A stretch of 5,014 nt of DNA, from NCBI GenBank assembly GCA_023390215.1, contig JAEWDG010000285.1:1-5014 (forward strand), given 5' to 3'. The DNA comes from Bacteroidota bacterium (GTDB lineage Bacteria; Bacteroidota; Bacteroidia; Chitinophagales; Chitinophagaceae). This document shows, in pieces, positions 1 to 5,014 of this stretch; position 1 is the stretch's first letter; the number at the start of each line of letters is the position of its first letter. The notes under the pieces are model-generated. The model worked only from the letters and a program-made list of their open reading frames with translations. It searched no databases and was not told the DNA's origin. The position numbers and the translations under genes were made by a program.

Positions 1-444
1 CAATAGATTATGTTTTTTCGCGATGGCCATGATTTTGTCCATATCACAGGCAATACCGGCATAATGAACGGGAACGATCACCTTTGTTTGGGGCGTGATC
101 AGCATTTCAATTTTATCCGCGTCTATATTCGGATTATCTGCATTGCTGTCTGCAAAAACAATTTTCGCACCCTGCCTGGTAAACGCGAGGGCTGTCGACA
201 CAAAAGTGAAAGAGGGAACGATCACTTCATCACCGGGTTTCACATCACAAAGCATAGCACACATTTCCAGCGCATCCGTACAGGAAGTTGTAAGCAGGGT
301 TTTTTTGAACCCAAATTTTTCCTCCAGGAATGCCTGGCATTTTTTTGTAAACAAACCGTTGCCCGAAATTTTTCCGGAATAAACAGCCTGGTACATGTAA
401 TGCATTTCCTTGCCGGTGAGATAGGGTTTATTAAAATTGATCAT
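1..444 (-). CDS. wecE: dTDP-4-amino-4,6-dideoxygalactose transaminase, N-terminal part (WecE/RffA type)
   Basis: This PLP-dependent sugar aminotransferase (DegT/DnrJ/EryC1/StrS family) is predicted to transfer an amino group, usually from glutamate, to C4 of dTDP-4-keto-6-deoxy-D-glucose, giving dTDP-4-amino-4,6-dideoxy-D-galactose (dTDP-Fuc4N) in the cytosol. Only the first 148 codons are visible; the gene runs off the left edge, and the PLP-binding lysine lies in the missing part. The visible part follows E. coli WecE closely as I recall it: a MINFNKPYLTGKEM start, SGKISGNGLFTKKCQ (23-37), the SCTDALEM segment (54-61), KPGDEVIVPSFTFVSTA (69-85) and PVHYAGIACDMD (125-136). The WecE-like SGK.(C/S)G.G.FT block argues against FdtB/QdtB 3-aminotransferases and VioA. 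The ATG at 444 aligns with the family start. It follows a 35-bp A/T-rich spacer without a clear Shine-Dalgarno sequence. The wecD homologue at 1845-2570 would use its product. Identity is confident; the exact product stereochemistry is inferred from homology. Confidence 0.93.
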   Translation of the reverse strand, partial: MINFNKPYLTGKEMHYMYQAVYSGKISGNGLFTKKCQAFLEEKFGFKKTLLTTSCTDALEMCAMLCDVKPGDEVIVPSFTFVSTALAFTRQGAKIVFADSNADNPNIDADKIEMLITPQTKVIVPVHYAGIACDMDKIMAIAKKHNLL

Positions 445-479
445 AATGTTATATCTGAAAATAAGTTTTTAGTTTTATT

Positions 480-1772
480 TTATGCCTGGTTATTTTCAAC
501 CATCTGAAGCCATTGTTCTGTGCTTCTTTCAGGATCTAAAAGTTGTAGCCCCAGGCGCCTGCAGTTCTGTTTCATCTCACTCAGTTCATCCGGGTTCAAT
601 TTCAAAATACGATACATTCCTTCCGCGAAATCCGACGCATCCATAAGCCTGGCGCGGTAACCGGTATCCCCTGAAATCACGATATCCATAGCTACGCCCT
701 GGTTAAACGCAACTACAGGGGTTCCACACATAATAGACTGATTTACCATACTCGGTCCAGCATCCTCAATGGAAGGGCAGAGAAAAATATCCGCGGCCTG
801 GTAGGCAGAAGCAACACCGGTACTGTTATTAAGCATACCCAGGTCCTTGTGTTCAAAAGGCAGCATCGGTTTTACTTTATCGGTTTCCATTCCGGCGATC
901 AGCAAAAGAATGTTTGAATCGAGTTCCGGTTCGTCTTTAAGCCGGGCTTTTAATATTTGCAACGCTTCGATCAGGTACTTAATCCCTTTACGTTCATGGT
1001 TCAGAAAATAAGCACCGAAGAACATCACTTTTTTATCATCCGGAATGTTAAACGGTTCCCTGCTTTTCGCGGCAGGTAACGGAAAGAACACATCCGGATT
1101 TATAGAAATAAAAATTTTATGTATGGCTTTGTTCCTGAATAAACTGCTTTGCATTGCCTGTTCCTCCTGCCATTTGGAGGCAATTACCAGACTGATATCC
1201 GTTTGATCAATATGCTTTTGTTTAAACAACATATTACGGTGCGTGATATCGTTTGGATCATTTGAATACAGGCCGGGGCATGAACCACATGCATTATGAT
1301 ATCCCGTACAATCCCAGGAATAATGGCAGCCCCCCGTTAGTGGAGCGGTATCATACATCATCCAGTAAACAGGCGCCCTGGTGAGTGTATAGATCTCCTG
1401 CAAATTCTTTGTATTCACAAAATTCTTGGCAAACAACACTATAACGGCGTCTGGTTTCATACCTGCTTTCTGAAGGATCGACTTTGTTGAGTAGAACATT
1501 TTAGTTTCATCGGCCTCATGAAAATGATATTTCGGATTCGTAACAAGGTGTTTTTCCAACCTTAGTGTCCTTTTTATTTTGTTGATCGCCCTGTCTTTCC
1601 AGTGAATGAATTTTGTTTCCATACTCACCACGCCTTCAGGATATCGTGTATCAAACTTGTTGACAAGCAAACACACCTTATGGCCGCGTTTCCTGAACTC
1701 ATAAAACAGATCGAGTGTAACAGCTCCCGATGTTTCCAGCGGATTATTCCTGTATATCATCAAAATATTCAT
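480..1772 (-). CDS. GT4-type glycosyltransferase (GT-B fold), polysaccharide assembly
   Basis: The 430-residue protein is a probable retaining glycosyltransferase that adds one sugar to the growing lipid-linked repeat at the cytoplasmic face. The N-terminal acceptor domain (about 1-200) opens with MNILMIYRNNPLETSGA and a typical (F/L)..RGH.V strand. The C-terminal donor domain (about 245-400) has the HERKGIKYLIEAL block (259-271), AADIFLCPS (326-334), the glutamate of the EX7E motif at E336, and CGTPVVAFNQGV (349-360). The second EX7E position is N344 instead of Glu. Residues 147-166 hold a GGCHYSWDC...CGSCP patch with Cys149, 155, 162 and 165, which I associate with WcaC-like GT4 proteins. 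No signal peptide or membrane segment is apparent. The ATG at 1772 has a good AGGGAG ribosome site 8 nt upstream. The gene sits between wecD and wecE, so a Fuc4NAc-related role is possible, but neither donor nor linkage can be read from the sequence. Confidence 0.9.
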   Translation of the reverse strand: MNILMIYRNNPLETSGAVTLDLFYEFRKRGHKVCLLVNKFDTRYPEGVVSMETKFIHWKDRAINKIKRTLRLEKHLVTNPKYHFHEADETKMFYSTKSILQKAGMKPDAVIVLFAKNFVNTKNLQEIYTLTRAPVYWMMYDTAPLTGGCHYSWDCTGYHNACGSCPGLYSNDPNDITHRNMLFKQKHIDQTDISLVIASKWQEEQAMQSSLFRNKAIHKIFISINPDVFFPLPAAKSREPFNIPDDKKVMFFGAYFLNHERKGIKYLIEALQILKARLKDEPELDSNILLLIAGMETDKVKPMLPFEHKDLGMLNNSTGVASAYQAADIFLCPSIEDAGPSMVNQSIMCGTPVVAFNQGVAMDIVISGDTGYRARLMDASDFAEGMYRILKLNPDELSEMKQNCRRLGLQLLDPERSTEQWLQMVENNQA

Positions 1773-1780
1773 TCAACTAT

Positions 1781-1786
1781 CTCCCT
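1781..1786 (-). promoter_or_regulatory. Shine-Dalgarno sequence of the glycosyltransferase gene
   Basis: On the minus strand the bases AGGGAG lie 8 nt upstream of the ATG at 1772. This is the strongest ribosome-binding site in the window and fixes the start of the 430-residue glycosyltransferase. An in-frame TGA immediately before that ATG excludes a longer protein in this frame. Confidence 0.7.
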
Positions 1787-1844
1787 GCATTTATTTTCCC
1801 TTTTACCGAAGAATTGTTTTAACCACACGCATCTGCTTTTTACT

Positions 1845-2570
1845 TTATAACCAGATATGATAAACGTTTTCACGATGATTGGCATGAAAGCCAAGTTTTT
1901 TATAAAAATTGCATGCATTGATGTTATCTGTCTGCGTGGCCACATCAAGCATTGCAACCTCCTTTTCACGAACGACGGCGATCACCTGGTTCATGAGTTT
2001 ACTGCCTATCGATTTGCCCCGTGCGCTTTCATCAACAGCGATAATACCGATCTGGGCGAGATCCGGCTTGATCCTGACCGTAACAACACCCAGTTCTTTT
2101 TCATCTTCCACATATACAAACGTATGATCAGCGATTTTCCTGGTCAGCGAATTTTCAATCCAGGCCAGGTATAATCTTTCGAACTCCCTGTTTTTAAAAT
2201 GCGCATCAATTTTATATCGGGAATAAAGACCGCTTTGCAGGGATAGATCGATCAGTTTGTCTGATGGATAACCGGGTTCATAATCTTTGATGTGCATATC
2301 CTTGCCTGCTGCCATTGCATCGTTAACGCATATACGAAAAGTTATCTTCCGGTCCACCAGCCTGGCTCCATTTTCCCTGGCTGCAGTATTAGATAAATTA
2401 TCGTCAGGATCAACAAAAAGATAAATCAGGGAATATCCATTATTTTTTGCCTGCTCAATTTGCACTTGCAGATCTGCGGCCTGCATGTTGTCTGCATGAA
2501 TACGCCCGATTTTATAACCAAAAAAATCAGAATCCCATGTTGCCTGTTCGAGTTGATTGGTCATGATCAT
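1845..2570 (-). CDS. wecD: dTDP-4-amino-4,6-dideoxygalactose N-acetyltransferase (WecD/RffC type, GNAT)
   Basis: The 241-residue GNAT-fold enzyme is predicted to use acetyl-CoA to acetylate the 4-amino group of dTDP-Fuc4N, giving dTDP-Fuc4NAc in the cytosol. The N-terminal substrate-side domain has TWDSDFFG (11-18), and the block SGLYSRYKID..F...EFERLYLAWIEN (113-140) matches the S.F...F...FY.QWIEN region of E. coli RffC as I recall it. The C-terminal GNAT core has IGIIAVDESARGKSIGSKLM (174-193), the acetyl-CoA loop being R184-GKSI-G189, then DVATQTDNINACNFYKKLGF (209-228), with Tyr223 in the usual general-acid position, and a terminal YHIWL. Length is close to the E. coli protein. The ATG at 2570 overlaps the flippase stop by one base and has a GGGA about 6 nt upstream; Met3 is a possible alternative start. 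Together with wecE at 1-444 it supports Fuc4NAc as a component of the glycan. Confidence 0.9.
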   Translation of the reverse strand: MIMTNQLEQATWDSDFFGYKIGRIHADNMQAADLQVQIEQAKNNGYSLIYLFVDPDDNLSNTAARENGARLVDRKITFRICVNDAMAAGKDMHIKDYEPGYPSDKLIDLSLQSGLYSRYKIDAHFKNREFERLYLAWIENSLTRKIADHTFVYVEDEKELGVVTVRIKPDLAQIGIIAVDESARGKSIGSKLMNQVIAVVREKEVAMLDVATQTDNINACNFYKKLGFHANHRENVYHIWL

Positions 2571-2572
2571 TA
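2568..2572 (-). promoter_or_regulatory. TAATG stop-start overlap, wzx to wecD
   Basis: On the minus strand the TAA stop of the flippase gene (2572-2570) and the ATG of the acetyltransferase gene (2570-2568) share one A. This geometry usually means one transcript with translational coupling, although coupling itself is inferred here. Confidence 0.75.
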
Positions 2573-3961
2573 TTTATCCCAGATGCCCCTGGCCTGGTTT
2601 GAAATAATCTTTTTGTACTGAAGCGGTGTTATGATCGCGCTTGCAATGCTGATGATAGTGGTAGATAATACAACGCCATATATGCCCAGGGTTTTCCCCA
2701 GGAAAATAGCCAGCGGAATATTAATCAGACTCCCAAACATAGCGAGGTAAAGTTGAAGTTTTACTTTTCCAACACCATTCAGAAACTGGCTGTAAATGCT
2801 GTTCCATCCATTGATCACTACGTAGGCAGCAATTGATGCGGAGATCGCAAATGAAATTATCACTTGGTCTCCCACCCATACATGAAAAACCCAGCCCGCC
2901 AGCGTGAGCATTACGACGGATACAAGAGCAAGTAACAGCCAGATCTTTCTGAGTTTTGAAACGGTGCCCTTTATCCAGTCCAGATCTTTCTTCACCCATG
3001 CCTCAGTAAACGCGCTCCAGAAAGGAGTCATGATGATTCCCATCACCATAGGGATCACCCCAAAATATTTATATGCAACATTATATGCAGTAACGTTAGC
3101 CGGACCAAACAACTGAGCGATGATCAGGTTGCTGGTTTCATATAAAATGATGGCAGCAATTTGTATGAAAAAAAATTTTACACCCAGCGACATAAGGTTG
3201 CGGGCGTACGAAAAATGCACATAGCTTAATGATGGTGCGTATTGTTTGTAATCCCGGGAATAAAACCAGATACTGGATGCAGTAAGAACGATGATTGGAG
3301 CCAGCCCCAGGGCGAGCCCCAGGTAAATCAAATTTCCCGAAGTTGTTTTGGTAAGTATAAAAATCACAGACAGCGAAATAATACTTCCCAGTAAATTAAA
3401 AAACGAAGCTTTTGCAGGCTGTTGATTTGCAGTTATGATGGTTGTGATCAATTGCAATACAAACTGAATACAGAAAAAACTAAATACCAGCAATGCCAGA
3501 ATATTCAGTTCGGAAGCCATGTTTCGTGGAGCATTTAGAATTACGGCCCAATTCAAAAATGGATTGATCACATTGAAAAGGATCAGTACCGCTGCCATAA
3601 TAATTGCGAGTATGGCATAGGTTGTACTCAGGTAAATACGTGCGAGTTTAAAATCTCCGATGGCGATCGCTTCAGCGAATTTGTTTTTCAGGCCATTCCC
3701 AAAACCCACATCGAAAAAGCTCAGCCAGGCGATGATGGAGCTTAGCGTGAGCCAGATACCATATTGATCCGCATTTACGTAATGAATGGTGAGGGGCACC
3801 AATACCAGGCTGATCGCGATATTACAACCCCTTATCACGAAGGAAGCCAGGATGTTCTTCCTGGCCTTCACGGTTCGTTGGTGACCTTTGTTTAATACAG
3901 AACCAACAAAGGACAATTTGTCTAAAACCTTATCTTTCATTATCCCTGTTTGTATCGGCAT
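2570..3961 (-). CDS. wzx: Wzx-type polysaccharide repeat-unit flippase
   Basis: The 463-residue inner-membrane protein belongs to the polysaccharide transporter family of the MOP superfamily. It should flip undecaprenyl-pyrophosphate-linked repeat units to the periplasmic face. I count about 12 hydrophobic segments, near residues 37-60, 67-85, 110-131, 150-175, 187-203, 210-232, 258-282, 295-316, 338-358, 367-388, 402-420 and 425-446, which is the normal number. Family-like motifs are LVPLTIHYVNADQYGIW (54-70), FFDVGFGNGLKNKFAEA (82-98) and QLFGPANVTAYNVAYKY (283-299). It does not resemble E. coli WzxE in detail. Two starts are possible: ATG at 3961, within a small hairpin and without a Shine-Dalgarno sequence, or ATG at 3940 (Met8), with an AGGG only 3 nt upstream. 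I keep the longer form, but Met8 is quite possible. It lies 37 bp after gmd and overlaps wecD by one base. The substrate cannot be deduced. Confidence 0.92.
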   Translation of the reverse strand: MPIQTGIMKDKVLDKLSFVGSVLNKGHQRTVKARKNILASFVIRGCNIAISLVLVPLTIHYVNADQYGIWLTLSSIIAWLSFFDVGFGNGLKNKFAEAIAIGDFKLARIYLSTTYAILAIIMAAVLILFNVINPFLNWAVILNAPRNMASELNILALLVFSFFCIQFVLQLITTIITANQQPAKASFFNLLGSIISLSVIFILTKTTSGNLIYLGLALGLAPIIVLTASSIWFYSRDYKQYAPSLSYVHFSYARNLMSLGVKFFFIQIAAIILYETSNLIIAQLFGPANVTAYNVAYKYFGVIPMVMGIIMTPFWSAFTEAWVKKDLDWIKGTVSKLRKIWLLLALVSVVMLTLAGWVFHVWVGDQVIISFAISASIAAYVVINGWNSIYSQFLNGVGKVKLQLYLAMFGSLINIPLAIFLGKTLGIYGVVLSTTIISIASAIITPLQYKKIISNQARGIWDK

Positions 3962-3977
3962 CCGGAGGCTTTCCGGA
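3961..3977 (-). repeat. Short inverted repeat (TCCGGA, 5-nt loop, TCCGGA) at the wzx start
   Basis: Two copies of TCCGGA at 3961-3966 and 3972-3977, separated by 5 nt, can form a 6-bp G+C-rich stem in the mRNA. The inner copy ends on the A of the upstream candidate wzx ATG. There is no following U-run on the minus strand, so it does not look like an intrinsic terminator. It could mask the ATG at 3961 and favour the ATG at 3940; that effect is inferred. Confidence 0.45.
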
Positions 3978-3998
3978 GAAACGGGTTTTAGCCATGAT

Positions 3999-5014
3999 TT
4001 ATTTTGACATTAGATTTTTCTCTGCACTGTTACGGTAAAGTTCGAGGTCTTTATCCATCATTTCTTTTACCAAAGCCTGAAGATCATATTTTGGCTTCCA
4101 TCCCAGTTTAGATTTTGCTTTTGATGCATCACCGATCAAAAGTTCCACTTCCGTAGGTCTGAAGTATTCAGGATCCACGGCAACAACAACTTTGCCTTCA
4201 GGAAGCTGGTACGCAGGGTTTGAGCAGGATACAACCCTACCTTTTTCTCCAACCCCATCTCCATAAAATTCCAGTTCTATTCCTACCTCAGCAAAGGACA
4301 TACGTACGAACTCCCGCACACGGGTGGTAACACCTGTAGCGATCACAAAATCTTCGGGTTCATCCTGCTGAAGGATCATCCACATCGCCTCCACATAATC
4401 TTTCGCATGGCCCCAGTCGCGCTCTGCGTTAAGGTTACCAAGAAACAGTGTTTCCTGCATACCCAATGCGATCGCGGCGACCGCGCGGGTGATCTTTCGC
4501 GTAACAAAAGTTTCACCACGCAAAGGGCTTTCATGATTAAAGAGAATTCCGTTACATGCGAACATATCATACGCTTCCCGGTAGTTCACCACGATCCAGT
4601 ATGCGTATAATTTTGCGACCGCGTAAGGACTTCTGGGATAAAAAGGCGTGGTCTCTTTCTGAGGAACTTCCTGAACCAATCCATATAATTCAGATGTTGA
4701 GGCCTGGTAGAGCTTGGTCTTTTTCTCCATACCCAGGATCCTCAATGCTTCAAGCAAACGAAGTGTTCCGATACCATCCGCGTTAGCTGTGTATTCGGGT
4801 GTATCAAAACTGACCTTTACATGGCTCATTGCGGCGAGGTTATAGATCTCGTCGGGTTGTGTTTCCTGTACGATGCGGATAAGGTTCGTGCTATCCGTAA
4901 GATCTCCATAGTGTAGCTTAAAGCGGGATTTTCCTTCGTGGCGATCTTTATAAAGATGATCAATTCTATCCGTGTTGATCAAAGACGATCTGCGCTTGAC
5001 ACCATGGACCATAT
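3999..5014 (-). CDS. gmd: GDP-mannose 4,6-dehydratase, lacking its N-terminus (window edge)
   Basis: This short-chain dehydrogenase/reductase enzyme converts GDP-D-mannose to GDP-4-keto-6-deoxy-D-mannose with bound NADP, in the cytosol. The product feeds GDP-L-fucose, GDP-D-rhamnose, GDP-6-deoxytalose or GDP-perosamine, depending on the next enzyme. The match to E. coli Gmd is strong throughout as I recall it. Counting from the methionine at 5012: [14 protein letters not shown] (7-21), [12 protein letters not shown] (33-44), catalytic STSE (105-108), [14 protein letters not shown] (126-139) with Y130 and K134, [16 protein letters not shown] (159-174), [14 protein letters not shown] (198-211), and [11 protein letters not shown]...A...LGWKP (283-306). 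About 27 residues, including the GxxGxxG nucleotide-binding loop, lie off the right edge. The ATG at 5012 is internal, because the equivalent position in E. coli is mid-protein and the frame stays open to the edge. It is the most upstream gene visible, so the promoter is outside the window. Confidence 0.97.
   Translation of the reverse strand, partial: MVHGVKRRSSLINTDRIDHLYKDRHEGKSRFKLHYGDLTDSTNLIRIVQETQPDEIYNLAAMSHVKVSFDTPEYTANADGIGTLRLLEALRILGMEKKTKLYQASTSELYGLVQEVPQKETTPFYPRSPYAVAKLYAYWIVVNYREAYDMFACNGILFNHESPLRGETFVTRKITRAVAAIALGMQETLFLGNLNAERDWGHAKDYVEAMWMILQQDEPEDFVIATGVTTRVREFVRMSFAEVGIELEFYGDGVGEKGRVVSCSNPAYQLPEGKVVVAVDPEYFRPTEVELLIGDASKAKSKLGWKPKYDLQALVKEMMDKDLELYRNSAEKNLMSK

Noticed and set aside
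10..507. 165-codon plus-strand open frame
   Set aside because: It is antisense to the wecE homologue, whose minus-strand protein matches a known family throughout. The plus-strand translation has no recognisable domain and runs on into the next gene's 3' end.
1773..1844. Possible tiny genes or a gene remnant in the 72-bp gap between wecD and the glycosyltransferase gene
   Set aside because: It holds only a 9-codon and a 5-codon ATG frame. Neither has support, and no hairpin or promoter is evident.
1769..1969. 66-codon minus-strand frame whose TGA overlaps the glycosyltransferase ATG as ATGA
   Set aside because: About 125 bp of it lies within the wecD homologue in another frame. The translation resembles no family I know, and the glycosyltransferase already has its own ribosome-binding site.
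3961..3977. The TCCGGA hairpin as an intrinsic terminator after gmd
   Set aside because: The stem is only 6 bp, no U-run follows in the direction of transcription, and it overlaps the wzx start region.
4376..4786. Several 64- to 76-codon frames on both strands within gmd
   Set aside because: They are shadows of the conserved gmd reading frame. None has a recognisable domain or independent start signals.
4999..5012. ATG at 5012 as the true gmd start
   Set aside because: The residues after it align with an internal position of E. coli Gmd. Starting here would remove the first strand and the GxxGxxG loop of the Rossmann fold, and the frame is open to the edge.
1..5014. Mobile element, CRISPR array, tRNA or other RNA gene, or defence system
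   Set aside because: No transposase-like protein, terminal inverted repeats, regularly spaced repeats or tRNA-like fold were seen. Almost the whole window is filled by five polysaccharide genes.

Overview
The window is an internal piece of a surface-polysaccharide (O-antigen, capsule or exopolysaccharide type) biosynthesis cluster, most likely from a member of the Bacteroidota. That assignment rests on three things. The protein wording of the GDP-mannose dehydratase, flippase and WecD-like acetyltransferase resembles Bacteroidota homologues as I remember them. The base composition is moderate, with A/T-rich spacers. Shine-Dalgarno sequences are mostly weak. No rRNA or other phylogenetic marker is present, so a finer placement (for example Chitinophagales) would be a guess.

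All five genes lie on the minus strand and are tightly packed, so transcription runs from position 5014 towards 1. In that order they are: gmd (3999-5014, 5' end outside the window); a 37-bp gap holding a small hairpin; a Wzx-type flippase (2570-3961); a WecD/RffC-type GNAT acetyltransferase (1845-2570) sharing one base with the flippase stop codon; a 72-bp gap; a GT4-type glycosyltransferase (480-1772); a 35-bp A/T-rich gap; and a WecE/RffA-type PLP aminotransferase (1-444, 3' end outside the window). There is no gene-free stretch over 100 bp. I see no RNA gene, mobile element, CRISPR array or convincing promoter or terminator, which fits one polycistronic transcript.

Functionally, WecE would aminate dTDP-4-keto-6-deoxy-D-glucose and WecD would acetylate the product, giving dTDP-Fuc4NAc, the sugar known from enterobacterial common antigen. 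Gmd would make GDP-4-keto-6-deoxy-D-mannose, the precursor of GDP-L-fucose, GDP-D-rhamnose or GDP-perosamine. The glycosyltransferase would add one sugar to a lipid-linked repeat, and Wzx would flip the finished unit across the inner membrane. RmlA, RmlB, the enzyme after Gmd, a polymerase and the initiating transferase are not here and would be expected nearby.

I found no undescribed system. The points worth a second look are modest: wecD and wecE separated by a glycosyltransferase gene, a four-cysteine patch and altered EX7E motif in that glycosyltransferase, a hairpin and a 21-codon overlapping frame at an ambiguous wzx start, and a marked excess of CCWGG pentamers.
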